The notes: generated by a model not told the origin, from the sequence alone. Numbered from the stretch's first letter, positions 24,413-33,418 are shown. The stretch: DNA of 64,000 bases from CAADGY01 sp900696665 (GCA_035063885.1 JAPSFM010000004.1:62001-126000), one strand, 5' to 3'. Program-made: numbers and translations.

Positions 24413-25696
24413 ATGAAAAGGATTTTCGCAATCGGGACGGCAGCCCTCGCGGTACTTGCCCTTTCCTGTAGCCGACAGGACGGCCGGTCTCCACGGACCT
24501 TCTCCGTGGCTCAGTCCGGCGTGGCCGATGTCACCGGCAGCGACAACGTTGCACTGCAGAAAGCGGCGAATCTGTTGCGCCCCGGCGACACGCTCGTCAT
24601 CGGCGCCGGGACCTGGGAGATGCACAACAGCCTCTTGCTTCCATCTCATGTGACAGTCCGCGGCATCCCGGGAAAAACGATTCTGAAAAAAAGCCGCGGC
24701 GTGGAGTCCAGCCTCATCGAGGATGGCGATTATGGGGAGCGCGTGCTCGCAGTCGCGGAACCGGAGAAATTCCGCCCCGGCATGGGTGTTTCCATCTCTG
24801 ACGATGAACTGAGTAGCGGCTGGGATATCAGTGTCTCAACCGTACAGGAAGTAAAGCCTCCGTTTCTGATCATCAGCCCCATGACATTGCGCGATTATGA
24901 CCAGGAGCAGAAGAAAGCGCGTATCCGCAATACTTTTCCGATCCTCTGTGCCGTGAATGCGGAAAAGGTGGTTATGGAGAACCTGATCGTAGATGGCAAC
25001 CGTGCGGAAAACGCTTACATCGATGGCTGCCGGGGCGGCGCTATTTACCTGTACAACGTTCGCGACGTGATCATCCGCAATTGCACCGCGCGCAACTATA
25101 ACGGCGACGGAATCTCTTTTCAGATCACCGATGGTGTGCGGGTTATCAATTCTGAATCGTATGGACATTCCGGATACGGCGTTCATCCTGGCACCGGCAG
25201 CGCACGCCCGGTGGTGAAAGACTGCCGGCTTCACGACAACGACGATATAGGGTTGTTCCTTTGCTGGCGTGTACGGCATGGCCGGTTTGAAAACAATACG
25301 ATCGAAAACAATGGCCGGTATGGAATCTCGATCGGGCACAAGGACACCGACAATATGTTCGTTGACAACGTCATCGCGCGGAACGGTTCGGCCGGCGTCT
25401 ATTTCAGGAAGGAGACGTTCAAGAACAGCGGTCATCGCAACACGTTCCGGGAGAACAAAGTCCTGGATAACGGAAACGCGAAAGAGGGGTACGGGTTCTA
25501 TATTGCACCGGCTGCGGGTGACCTGGTGATCGAAAACAATTCGATCGCGGAAACGCGCGCCACGGGAGGAACTCAGCGCATCGGCATCTACAAGGCAGCC
25601 GGCACGGGCGCGCTCCTATCCCAGGGAAACTCCATGAAGGGACACACCGGCGGGGACTACCGGGAAGGCGCTGTCCTGACGACAGCCTTGCGCTAA
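24413..25696 (+). CDS. Right-handed beta-helix lipoprotein
   Basis: The protein has 427 residues from the ATG at 24413, preceded by AAGGAG. The N-terminus ends in a lipobox (LALSC at about 16-20), so it is probably membrane-anchored. From about 45 onwards it shows parallel beta-helix rungs: IGAGTWEMHNSLLL, VVMENLIVDGNRAENAY, VIIRNCTARNYNGDG, GRFENNTIENNGRYG and NMFVDNVIARNGSAG. This fold is used by pectate-lyase-like enzymes, alginate epimerases and carbohydrate-binding proteins. No specific catalytic motif is clear. The 4-base gap to the oxidase gene suggests co-transcription. Confidence 0.85.
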   Translation: MKRIFAIGTAALAVLALSCSRQDGRSPRTFSVAQSGVADVTGSDNVALQKAANLLRPGDTLVIGAGTWEMHNSLLLPSHVTVRGIPGKTILKKSRGVESSLIEDGDYGERVLAVAEPEKFRPGMGVSISDDELSSGWDISVSTVQEVKPPFLIISPMTLRDYDQEQKKARIRNTFPILCAVNAEKVVMENLIVDGNRAENAYIDGCRGGAIYLYNVRDVIIRNCTARNYNGDGISFQITDGVRVINSESYGHSGYGVHPGTGSARPVVKDCRLHDNDDIGLFLCWRVRHGRFENNTIENNGRYGISIGHKDTDNMFVDNVIARNGSAGVYFRKETFKNSGHRNTFRENKVLDNGNAKEGYGFYIAPAAGDLVIENNSIAETRATGGTQRIGIYKAAGTGALLSQGNSMKGHTGGDYREGAVLTTALR

Positions 25697-25700
25697 CCCG

Positions 25701-26885
25701 ATGACGCGGGAATGCTACGACGCGGCGGTACTGGGTCTCGGGGCCATGGGTGCGTTCACCTGCCTCGAACTGGCGCGGAGGGGGTTATCTGTAGTCGGTC
25801 TCGATCAGTTTACGCCGCCGCACGATCGAGGCAGCCATAGCGGCGACACACGCGTCTTCCGCGTAGCGTACGCCGAGCATCCGGAATATGTTCCACTTGC
25901 GCAGCGCGCCGGCCAACTCTGGGACCGTCTGGGCGAGGAAGCCGGAACCGTTTTCCTGCACCGTACCGGCATGATCAACCTGGGGCCGGAAGATAGCCCG
26001 CTTATTGCCGGCATACAAGACAGCGCCGCGAAGTTTGGCCTGGAAATCGAAGAGTTTCCCGAGGAAGAGGCCCGGCTGCGCTTTCCAGCGTTTCATCCGG
26101 AACGCGGATCCAAGATCCTGTTTGAGCCAGGGGCGGGATGGGTGGATGTCAACGGCTGTTTACGTTTCGCCCTCGAACAGGCCGCGCGGGCGAGCGCCGA
26201 ATTGCGCATGCAAGCGCGCGTGGAAAGCTGCCGGCGCGAGGGCGGAGACTTCCTGATCCGCACCACTTCCGGAACCGTCATTGCCCGGCGGTTGATCGTG
26301 GCCGCGGGGGCATGGTCCGGGCTGCTACTCGCCCGTCTCAATCTGCCGTTGAAGGTCCTGCGTAAGGTGCTGGTGTGGGTAAAGCCACTCCACCCCACTC
26401 CGTTTGAGCCTGGTGTCTTCCCCGTTTTCGCCTCTGCAGGAGAGTTCTTCTATGGCTTCCCCAACATCCATGGAGAGGGAGTCAAGCTCGCGATTCATTG
26501 GAGCCGGGAGCCAATGCAGCCAACCGATATCGATGTACCCCAACCCGAGGTCGATACAAAAGAAATCCAGCCGGTTCTCGAAAAGGCCGCCCAACTGCTC
26601 CCGTCTCTCGCTGGGCCGCTGCCCGGCGCGCTCGATCGTGTGATTCGTGCAAAGCCGTGTCTCTATACCATGACTCCGGACGAGCACTTCATCATCGGCC
26701 GGCACCCGTACTGGGAGAATGCGTACATCGCGGCGGGATTTTCGGGCCATGGGTTCAAATTCGCTCCAGCCATCGGCGAGATTCTGGCCGGTCTGGCACT
26801 CGACGGCAAAGCCTGCCTGCCTATCGGCTTTTTCAGCCTGCCCCGCTTTGAGGAACCGGCCGCACGACGAGGCGTTCACCCATAG
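25701..26885 (+). CDS. FAD-dependent amine oxidase of the MSOX/N-methyltryptophan oxidase family
   Basis: The protein has 394 residues, the usual length of monomeric sarcosine oxidases. The dinucleotide motif VLGLGAMGAF (10-19) starts the FAD domain, and RGSHSGDTRVFR is the conserved arginine loop. C320 in RAKPCLYTMTPDEHF sits where MSOX and MTOX attach FAD covalently. GFSGHGFKFAPAIGEI closes the FAD site. The enzyme should oxidise a secondary amine such as an N-methyl amino acid to aldehyde and H2O2. The substrate is unassigned. The 3' end abuts the decayed FG-GAP gene on the opposite strand. Confidence 0.9.
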   Translation: MTRECYDAAVLGLGAMGAFTCLELARRGLSVVGLDQFTPPHDRGSHSGDTRVFRVAYAEHPEYVPLAQRAGQLWDRLGEEAGTVFLHRTGMINLGPEDSPLIAGIQDSAAKFGLEIEEFPEEEARLRFPAFHPERGSKILFEPGAGWVDVNGCLRFALEQAARASAELRMQARVESCRREGGDFLIRTTSGTVIARRLIVAAGAWSGLLLARLNLPLKVLRKVLVWVKPLHPTPFEPGVFPVFASAGEFFYGFPNIHGEGVKLAIHWSREPMQPTDIDVPQPEVDTKEIQPVLEKAAQLLPSLAGPLPGALDRVIRAKPCLYTMTPDEHFIIGRHPYWENAYIAAGFSGHGFKFAPAIGEILAGLALDGKACLPIGFFSLPRFEEPAARRGVHP

Positions 26886-27267
26886 CTCAACCGCGTTGCC
26901 GCGCCAGTTGGCGGCGTAAAGATCGGGGTGGCCATCCGCGTTCACCTCCACGATCCGCATGCTGTGCGATGCCGCCATGGCGCTTCTTCCATTTCTCTCT
27001 AACATCATCGATGCATGCAACCTCACCGCCCGTGCTGTACCGGACGGGGGCTTTGATGACGTGCTCTTTCCAACCGGGATTCTCGTGCCAAACCAGATCA
27101 TTGGTGCTGTGGCCGCCCGCCAACAGGTCGGGTTTCCGGTCACCGTACAGCTCGCCGATGCTCTTGAGCCGGATGTCCCGCGGCCGGTTCTCATCGACGA
27201 GAACTTTGTTGAAAATCAATTGATCCGGCGCGGCTGCCGGTGATTGAGTCAGCAGCCACAGCGCCAA
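26874..27267 (-). pseudogene. Decayed FG-GAP/VCBS-repeat exported protein
   Basis: One minus frame (from 27267) reads like the start of an FG-GAP protein: a hydrophobic leader, then IFNKVLVDENRPRDIR, DRKPDLLAGG and NDLVWHENPGWKEHVI. The homology then continues in a different frame as SMRIVEVNADGHPDLYAANW and AVELWVN (about 26960-26874). A frameshift near 26970 is therefore likely. The 3' part is missing because the gene runs into the end of the oxidase gene on the other strand. A sequencing error could explain the shift but not the truncation. Confidence 0.65.
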
Positions 27268-27381
27268 TGCGCATCAGCCGGCTCCGTTCGCGTCCCGATT
27301 ATTTCCGGAACATACAGACAAGGCAAGTCCGGCGGCAAGCGGGTGCGCCGGTTCGCCGCCGGAGGACCTTTTGTGCCTGAC

Positions 27382-27762
27382 TTACTTCGATCGCGTAGCG
27401 GTGAATTCGCGTGGCGGACGGTTACCACCCTCCACCGTTTGCTTGAACTTGATTTCGTCGCCCGCCACTTTCCCTTCGTAATTCATTACGAAACTGCGGT
27501 CCTGGAACTGACGCTTCACTTTGAAGGTGATCACGTCACCATTAATCTTCCCGTCGGAGATTGCCGTCTCACCTCCCCTGGCCCCGGACATTGTGCCCGT
27601 CAACTGGCCTCCGTCGGCTTTGAGGTTCAAGATCACTTCTATGGTCCGCCCCTGGCGGCCTTCCATTTTTGCCGTCCACGTGCCGGTTACATCAGCCGCC
27701 AAAACACAAATCGCGGTCAGCGCGAACAGTGCCGGCAGCAGCGTTATTCTAGTCCATCGCAT
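27382..27762 (-). CDS. Small exported beta-rich protein of unknown function
   Basis: The protein has 126 residues with a signal peptide (ITLLPALFALTAICVLAA). The mature part, DVTGTWTAKMEGRQGR..., alternates strands and turns (GQLTGTMSG, KINGDVITFKV, EGKVAGDEIKFKQTV), a pattern common in small lipocalin-like exported proteins of Acidobacteria. The role is unknown. It has the best-defined regulatory region in this part of the window: a promoter at 27802-27830, a palindrome over the start site, and an upstream tandem GTAAG box. It therefore looks like an inducible stress or envelope protein (inference). Confidence 0.8.
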   Translation of the reverse strand: MRWTRITLLPALFALTAICVLAADVTGTWTAKMEGRQGRTIEVILNLKADGGQLTGTMSGARGGETAISDGKINGDVITFKVKRQFQDRSFVMNYEGKVAGDEIKFKQTVEGGNRPPREFTATRSK

Positions 27763-27781
27763 CGTAATCTCTCCATTTGTC

Positions 27782-27798
27782 CGAAATCTCGGATTTCG
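27782..27798. promoter_or_regulatory. Inverted repeat over the transcription start of the 27382-27762 gene
   Basis: CGAAATC-TCG-GATTTCG has perfect 7-bp arms. It covers the predicted start site (near 27795) and would also form a stem at the mRNA 5' end. It could be a repressor operator or a stabilising hairpin. Confidence 0.4.
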
Positions 27799-27801
27799 TG
27801 T

Positions 27802-27830
27802 GTCATAGGAGACTCGCGCGGCGGCTGCAA
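27802..27830 (-). promoter_or_regulatory. Predicted sigma70 promoter of the small exported protein gene
   Basis: On the minus strand TTGCAG (27830-27825) and TATGAC (27807-27802) are separated by exactly 17 bases. The start site would be near 27795, 33 bases before the ATG. Confidence 0.4.
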
Positions 27831-27856
27831 GGTTACCTCACGTCCATTAACCGGAT

Positions 27857-27871
27857 GTAAGAATATGTAAG
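27857..27871. promoter_or_regulatory. CpxR-like direct repeat GTAAG-N5-GTAAG upstream of the 27802-27830 promoter
   Basis: Two GTAAG boxes 5 bases apart lie 27 bases upstream of the -35 hexamer, a usual place for an activator. The site matches the one at 24326-24340 in order, spacing and the flanking GGAT. Confidence 0.4.
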
Positions 27872-27904
27872 CGTACGTGACGCGCCGGAGATTCTGAACC
27901 AGCC

Positions 27905-29710
27905 TTAATGATTGTGCCGTGGAATTTCGGTCCCTACTCCGCGATACTTCACAGCGAATTCCAGGCACATGCCCGTGGAAAGCTGGCCGACATGGGAGCG
28001 TTGCAGTTCCTGCCAGGGCGTCTGGTGTTCCGGCAAGACAATCTTCAACCCCGCCCGGCGTTTTGCGATCTCCTCTTCGGAGAGCAGCATGTCCACACGC
28101 CGTGCGCGCAGGTCCACACGTATCTGGTCTCCGGTTTCCAGGATCGCCAGGTTGCCGCCCACCGCCGATTCCGGCGATGCGTTCAGAATGGAAGGACTGG
28201 CCGAAGTTCCGGACTGCCTGCCGTCACCAATGGTGGGGAGCTGATTAATTCCTTTTTGGACCAGTGCATCCGGCGGTAGCATATTGACCACCTCCGGCGC
28301 GCCGGGGTAGCCAACCGGACCCACACCACGTATCACCAGAATGCAATGCTCATCCACTTTCAGAGCGGGATCGTTGATACGGGCGTGGTAATCCTCAGGC
28401 CCTTCAAACACGATGGCCCGCCCGGTGAAGCACTCCGGATTCGCGGGGTCCGACAAAAACCGCCTGCGGAACTCTTCGCCGATTACCGATGTTTTGATCA
28501 GTGCAGCATCGAACAGATTGCCGGAAAGCACGACAAATCCCGCGTTCTCCTTCAACGGATTCGTGTAAGGGCGGATCACGTCGTGGTTCGTGCTCCTTAC
28601 CCCACCGTACACCTCGCCCACGGTCTTGCCGGCGACCGTGAGGGCCGGCTTTTTGATCAGCCCGGCTTCGATCAATTCACCCATGACGGCGGGCACGCCA
28701 CCGGCGTGATAGTAGGCCTCGGCCAGATATTCTCCCGCAGGCTGGACGTTGACAAGCAAGTGCACCCGGTGACCTATTGCTTCCCAGTCATCGATGTCCA
28801 GGGGAACTCCCATGTGCCGGGCAATAGCGGTGATATGCGGTGGGCAGTTGGTGGAACCGCCGATGGCGGACGTCACGACGATGGCATTCTCGAAGGCCTC
28901 GCGCGTCATGATCTTTTCGGGAGTAAGGTTTTCGTGCACCATCTCGACAATGCGTTGCCCGGTCGCGTACGCCATCTGCGCGCGCTCCCGGTAAGGCGCG
29001 GGGATGGCGGCACAGCCGGCAAGCGACATGCCCAAAGCCTCGGCCAGTGAATTCATCGAAGTCGCCGTTCCCATGGTGTTGCAGTGCCCCACGCTTGAAA
29101 CCGAGGCCGCGACCATTTCCATGAATCCGTCCCGGTCGATTTCCCCCGCCGCGAACAGCCGCCTCGCTTCCCATAGCGCCACACCCGAACCGGCCAGTTG
29201 GCCCTTGTAATAGCTGTTCAGCATCGGGCCGCCGGAGAAGACAATCGCGGGAATATTCACCGTGGCGGCAGCCATCAGCCCAGCCGGTGTTGTCTTGTCA
29301 CAACCGGTCGTGAGTACCACTCCATCCAGCGGGTAGCCGTGAAGAACCTCCACCAGGCCCAGGTAAGCCAGGTTGCGGTCAAGCGCCGCCGTGGGCCTGC
29401 GGCAGGACTCCTGGAGCGGATGCACCGGAAATTCGAACGGAATACCTCCCGCGTCCCGTATGCCGTCGCGAATTCGCGCCGCCAGTTGCAAGTGATGGCG
29501 ATTGCATGGCACCAGATCGGAACCCGTCTGGGCGATGCCGATCACCGGCTTTCCGGACTGCATCTCTTCGCGTGTGATGCCCTGGTTGGGAAAACGCTCA
29601 ATATAAATGGCCGTCATTCCAGGGTTCATGACGTTGTCGAACCAGTTGCGGGAACGCAGTCTCCCCGGACATTCATCCTTCGGTAGCAATGTGCTCATGT
29701 TGAGCGACAT
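27905..29710 (-). CDS. IlvD/Edd-family dehydratase (sugar-acid dehydratase-like)
   Basis: The protein has 601 residues from the ATG at 29710; an ATG at 29698 is also possible, and neither has a clear ribosome-binding site. The Fe-S ligands are visible as C69 (DLVPCN), C137 (TTGCDKTTP) and C210 (GHCNTMGTA). GDGRQSGTSASPSILN is the conserved C-terminal active-site loop. The extended length and N-terminus (RNWFDNVMNPGMTAIYIER) resemble the arabonate/xylonate dehydratase branch more than biosynthetic IlvD. It would convert an aldonic acid to a 2-keto-3-deoxy acid. The Gfo/Idh dehydrogenase upstream (28-base gap) supports a sugar-oxidation pathway. The sugar is not identified. Confidence 0.9.
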   Translation of the reverse strand: MSLNMSTLLPKDECPGRLRSRNWFDNVMNPGMTAIYIERFPNQGITREEMQSGKPVIGIAQTGSDLVPCNRHHLQLAARIRDGIRDAGGIPFEFPVHPLQESCRRPTAALDRNLAYLGLVEVLHGYPLDGVVLTTGCDKTTPAGLMAAATVNIPAIVFSGGPMLNSYYKGQLAGSGVALWEARRLFAAGEIDRDGFMEMVAASVSSVGHCNTMGTATSMNSLAEALGMSLAGCAAIPAPYRERAQMAYATGQRIVEMVHENLTPEKIMTREAFENAIVVTSAIGGSTNCPPHITAIARHMGVPLDIDDWEAIGHRVHLLVNVQPAGEYLAEAYYHAGGVPAVMGELIEAGLIKKPALTVAGKTVGEVYGGVRSTNHDVIRPYTNPLKENAGFVVLSGNLFDAALIKTSVIGEEFRRRFLSDPANPECFTGRAIVFEGPEDYHARINDPALKVDEHCILVIRGVGPVGYPGAPEVVNMLPPDALVQKGINQLPTIGDGRQSGTSASPSILNASPESAVGGNLAILETGDQIRVDLRARRVDMLLSEEEIAKRRAGLKIVLPEHQTPWQELQRSHVGQLSTGMCLEFAVKYRGVGTEIPRHNH

Positions 29711-29738
29711 TGTAGCGCGCCGCACCGGCTCTGGTGGA

Positions 29739-30800
29739 TCAGCGGATTTCGCCGGACGCGCGCAGCAAGGTTTCCTGCAACAGAAGCTCGTGATCGTAGG
29801 AATAGCGCAGAGCGGTATTCGAAGTGATGGCGCGCGCCAGTTCCTCAAAATCCGCTACGTAGCGCGGCTGTGGCGGGAGCTTCAATTCCTGCCAGCCCTG
29901 CTTATAGGGCCCTTTGACATTGCGCAGGTAGATACGCAGCGTGGCCGACGGTTCCATCGGCTGGATCAGAATAGTGCCATCCGTGCCGATGACTTCGAAG
30001 GACCGGTGCGGGACGGCGCCCGCCATCTGCGCCGAACTCACAACTAAGGCGAGCGCTGAAGGATATTCGAAAACAGCCAGCGTGTTGTCCTTCAACGTGT
30101 CGTCGATCCGCGTATCGTGCCGCAGCCAGGACTTGGTGGCTGTAGGACGCCCGAGAAAGGCGATCACGCGATCGATCATGTGCCCGCCCAACTCGAACAT
30201 GGTTCCACCGGGATAGCGCGCCTCGACAGCTCTCTGTGCCGCATCGCGGTCGGCGCTGATAGTCGCCCGTATCATGAACACGTCTCCCAGCCAGCCGTTG
30301 CGATACGCTTCGAGCGCCTTGTCCACTCCCGCGTGGAACCGCCACATGTAGCCGAGTTGAAGGTTGCGCCGCTTCCGGCGCGCGATTTCCACCATCTCCC
30401 GGAACGGCTCCAGCTTGTTTGTGGGAGGCTTCTCGAGGTGAAGGTGTTTACCCGCTTCAAGCACCTTCTTTCCGAAGGGCACGGCGTCCTTCACTTCGCC
30501 TTCGAACACGATTAAATCGAGCGAACGGTCGTTCAGCAACTCGTCCATTGACACCCACCGCAACGGCTTCAGCAGTTCGAGCCCTCCGCGCTCTCTTTTG
30601 GTCTCCTCATCGGGTTCGCAAACGGAAACCACCTCGTAAGCGGGGTTCTTGTACATCGCATCGAGCTTCCCGGTAAGGTGGCTGTGCTGGATGCCCAGGA
30701 TCCCGGTGCGAACCTTACGCTGCGCACCGGCGGTGTGAGCGGCGGGACCGAACGCCGCGACGGTTCCGGCCAGAAAGTCTCTGCGGTGAATCTGCTTCAT
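29739..30800 (-). CDS. Gfo/Idh/MocA family oxidoreductase with Tat-like signal
   Basis: About 353 residues from the ATG at 30800 (AAGGA 6 bases upstream). The N-terminus KQIHRRDFLAGTVAAFGPAA is a Tat-type signal. A Rossmann domain follows (VRTGILGIQHSHLTGKL, where the usual GxGxxG glycines are partly replaced), then HLEKPPTNKLEPF containing the conserved EKP. The C-terminal beta-sheet domain includes GGTMFELGGHMIDRVIAFLG. Members oxidise or reduce sugars and sugar acids with NAD(P). Periplasmic copies of this family are common in Acidobacteria. It is co-directional with the dehydratase and divergent from the acyl-CoA synthetase gene. Confidence 0.88.
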   Translation of the reverse strand: MKQIHRRDFLAGTVAAFGPAAHTAGAQRKVRTGILGIQHSHLTGKLDAMYKNPAYEVVSVCEPDEETKRERGGLELLKPLRWVSMDELLNDRSLDLIVFEGEVKDAVPFGKKVLEAGKHLHLEKPPTNKLEPFREMVEIARRKRRNLQLGYMWRFHAGVDKALEAYRNGWLGDVFMIRATISADRDAAQRAVEARYPGGTMFELGGHMIDRVIAFLGRPTATKSWLRHDTRIDDTLKDNTLAVFEYPSALALVVSSAQMAGAVPHRSFEVIGTDGTILIQPMEPSATLRIYLRNVKGPYKQGWQELKLPPQPRYVADFEELARAITSNTALRYSYDHELLLQETLLRASGEIR

Positions 30801-30860
30801 GTGAATCCTTGAGCCAATATACACGAGCGTAGTCCGCGCCTTGTGCTATACTCGCGAAAC

Positions 30861-32324
30861 TTGACACTACCCGAACTTTTCGATCTTTCACTGGTGCTCC
30901 GGCGCGATGAACCCGCGCTCGACTGGGACCGTACATATACCTTCGGCGAATTAGACGCGCGAGCGTGTCAAATGGCACATGCTCTTGCCCGTCGCGGCGC
31001 CGGCGCAGGAGACAGGCTGTGCGTCTACCTGCCGAACTCCATCGCCTACATCGATCTGTTCCTCGCCGCCACGCGCCTGGGCATCATCTTCGTACCAGTA
31101 AACATCCTGTACCGTGACCGCGAGATCCGCCACATTCTTCAGGATTCGCAACCGGTGGCGGTGGTCAGCGACGGCACACATCGGGAACACGTGCCGGACG
31201 GCGTGCCTCTCTGGCCGGTGGAGGATCTGGTCCGCGAGGCAGCGGATCAGCCTGAGACCCGTCGGGTCGCTGTTACCGACGGCGATACGCCTGCGGCGCT
31301 CGTGTACACGTCCGGGACCACCGGCGCATCCAAGGGAGCAATCCTCTCGCACAACGTTTTCGCCGTAAATGCGCTGAACTTGATTTCGTGCTGGCAGATC
31401 ACCGCCGCCGACCGTCTCCTGCTTACACTGCCGCTCTTCCATGTGCACGGGCTCGGCAACGGCCTGCATTGCTGGCTGATCAGCGGCTGCCGTATGCGCC
31501 TGGCTGAACGGTTCGATCATGCCAAGGCTGCCGAATGGATGCTGGACTTCAAACCTTCGCTGTTCTTCGGTGTGCCGACGATGTATGTGCGCCTGCTCGA
31601 AATGGAAGAACGGGCGGCACGCCGCATCGGCGAGGCCATGCGCCTGTTTGTCTCGGGCTCCGCGCCTTTGCCGTCGCAGGTGCTCGAAGCGTTCCGGAAT
31701 CTCTACGGGCATACGATTCTTGAACGCTACGGCATGAGTGAAACGCTCATGAACATTTCGAATCCCTACGCCGGCGAGCGCCGCCCGGGCAGTGTAGGTC
31801 TCCCGCTGCCAGGCGTTTCGGTACGCAATCTTGACCCCGAGGGAAATCCGGTGGGTGATGGTGAGACCGGAGAGCTGTACCTGCGCGGTTCGAATGTATT
31901 CTCCGGATACTGGCGCCGCCCGGATGCGACGTCCGCTGCTTTTCGCGATGGATGGTTCCGGACCGGCGACATTGCTGTTCGCGCGCCCGACGGTTATTAC
32001 ACATTGCAGGGCCGGCGCAGCGACTTGATTATCTCAGGAGGCTTCAACATCTATCCGCGCGAAATTGAGGAGTTCCTGGCCGAGCAAACCGGCGTGGCGG
32101 AGGTTGCAGTGGCCGGCGTAGCCGATACGCTGCGTGGAGAGGTTCCCGTGGCCTACGTGGTTGCGCGGGGAGAACTGGACTGCGGAGCCCTGGAATCGGC
32201 CTGCCGCCGGCATCTGGCGTCGTTTAAAATCCCACGCGCGTTCATCGTGGTGGAGAAACTCCCCCGTACCGCACTCGGGAAGATTCAGAAGCACCTTCTG
32301 CCGGAGTGGAAGCGAGGTCAGTGA
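30861..32324 (+). CDS. matB: Acyl-CoA synthetase of the AMP-forming family, probably malonyl-CoA synthetase (MatB)
   Basis: The protein has about 487 residues. The TTG at 30861 gives the family-like start LTLPELFD. A GTG at 30843 would add six residues but lies over a TATACT box. Core motifs are present: YTSGTTGASKGAILSH (P-loop), LFVSGSAPLP, ERYGMSET, GWFRTGDIA and the acyl-transfer lysine in RTALGKIQK. The length near 490 and the downstream partner, a MatC-type carrier overlapping as GTGA, point to a malonate-activation module that makes malonyl-CoA. The general family is certain. Malonate specificity is inferred from context. Confidence 0.88.
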   Translation: MTLPELFDLSLVLRRDEPALDWDRTYTFGELDARACQMAHALARRGAGAGDRLCVYLPNSIAYIDLFLAATRLGIIFVPVNILYRDREIRHILQDSQPVAVVSDGTHREHVPDGVPLWPVEDLVREAADQPETRRVAVTDGDTPAALVYTSGTTGASKGAILSHNVFAVNALNLISCWQITAADRLLLTLPLFHVHGLGNGLHCWLISGCRMRLAERFDHAKAAEWMLDFKPSLFFGVPTMYVRLLEMEERAARRIGEAMRLFVSGSAPLPSQVLEAFRNLYGHTILERYGMSETLMNISNPYAGERRPGSVGLPLPGVSVRNLDPEGNPVGDGETGELYLRGSNVFSGYWRRPDATSAAFRDGWFRTGDIAVRAPDGYYTLQGRRSDLIISGGFNIYPREIEEFLAEQTGVAEVAVAGVADTLRGEVPVAYVVARGELDCGALESACRRHLASFKIPRAFIVVEKLPRTALGKIQKHLLPEWKRGQ

Positions 32325-33418
32325 ATAGCAGCCTGCAACTGCTGGTGACCTTAACCGGCGTGACGCTGTTGTTCGGTTGCGCGCAAGCGAACGGGACAAT
32401 GGAAGGCGCGGCGCGCCAGGCTCTCCGGCTGTGCCGCGGCCGTGCGGCGCTATTGCCTCCGGTGTTCTTTCTGCTCGCCGCGCTGCTCGCCATGGTTGGG
32501 CCCGGCGCCATCCTGAGCACCGCGCTTCTGGCGCCGTTCGCGATGAATACGGGATTTCGCGCCGGCGTGCCGCCATTTCTTATCGCTCTCATGGTGGGCA
32601 ATGGCGCCAACGCCGGCAACATGTCGCCCTTTTCTACCGTGGGCGCGATTGTCAGCGCGCTGATGACGCAGGAAGGACTTGGGGGGCACGAGTTCCGCGT
32701 GTGGTTTTTTCACGGTGCGGCTCACCTTATGTTGGCTATCGCCGCCTACGTTTTATTTGGCGGCCTGACCTTGTTCCGGAAGGGTTCCGCGGAATCGGTC
32801 CCGGCGCCGCCGCCTATGCAGCCTCGCCACGCGTTAACGCTGTTCATCACTGCGCTCTGGATCGCCGGTGTCGCGTTCCTTCACTGGCCGCTCGGGTGGT
32901 CCGCTTTCGGAGCAGCCGCGCTAGTCCTGCTGTTGCGGCTGGCTTCCCTGAAGCACGCCGTCGTACACATGCCCTGGAAGATCATAGCGCTGGTTGTCGG
33001 CATCAGCACCGCCGTCAGCTTCATCGAAAAAGCCGGGGGGCTCGCCTGGTTTCAACAACTGCTTGCACGCCTGGCGACGCCGGAATCGGTACACGGCATC
33101 ATCGCCTTCCTTACGGGCGCGATTTCCGCCTATTCGAGCACTTCGGGCGTGGTCTTGCCGGCCTTTCTGCCTCTGGCTCCGGGAGTGGCTGCGCATCTGC
33201 CCGGCGTCGATCCTTTGGCGCTATCCATCAGCATCATTATCGGATCGGCACTGGTGGACGTATCTCCCCTCTCCACGCTCGGCGCTCTTTGCGTCGCAGC
33301 AGCCCCCGAAGGCTCGCACCGGGCAGCTTTATTCCGGAATCTCATGATCTGGGGCCTTGCGATGGCTTTTGTGGGAGCGGCGATCTGCTACCTTTGGGCG
33401 CCGCTGTTTTCCGTTTGA
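32321..33418 (+). CDS. matC: MatC/SLC13-like dicarboxylate (malonate) carrier
   Basis: The protein has 365 residues from the GTG at 32321, which overlaps the synthetase stop. It is highly hydrophobic with about ten TM segments. The conserved loop VGNGANAGNMSPFSTVGAI resembles the MatC N-terminal and ion-transporter re-entrant motif, and a second copy-like loop is AYSSTSGVVLPAFLPL with DVSPLSTLGALC. This inverted two-loop plan is typical of SLC13/citrate-type transporters. It is shorter than MatC proteins with a full C-terminal half (about 430). It would import malonate or another dicarboxylate for the synthetase. The last 31 bases overlap the convergent dehydrogenase gene. Confidence 0.8.
   Translation: MNSSLQLLVTLTGVTLLFGCAQANGTMEGAARQALRLCRGRAALLPPVFFLLAALLAMVGPGAILSTALLAPFAMNTGFRAGVPPFLIALMVGNGANAGNMSPFSTVGAIVSALMTQEGLGGHEFRVWFFHGAAHLMLAIAAYVLFGGLTLFRKGSAESVPAPPPMQPRHALTLFITALWIAGVAFLHWPLGWSAFGAAALVLLLRLASLKHAVVHMPWKIIALVVGISTAVSFIEKAGGLAWFQQLLARLATPESVHGIIAFLTGAISAYSSTSGVVLPAFLPLAPGVAAHLPGVDPLALSISIIIGSALVDVSPLSTLGALCVAAAPEGSHRAALFRNLMIWGLAMAFVGAAICYLWAPLFSV

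Noticed and set aside
26325..26870. Extension of the FG-GAP second frame antisense to the oxidase gene
   Set aside because: Similarity to FG-GAP ends near 26874; beyond it the frame only mirrors the oxidase gene.
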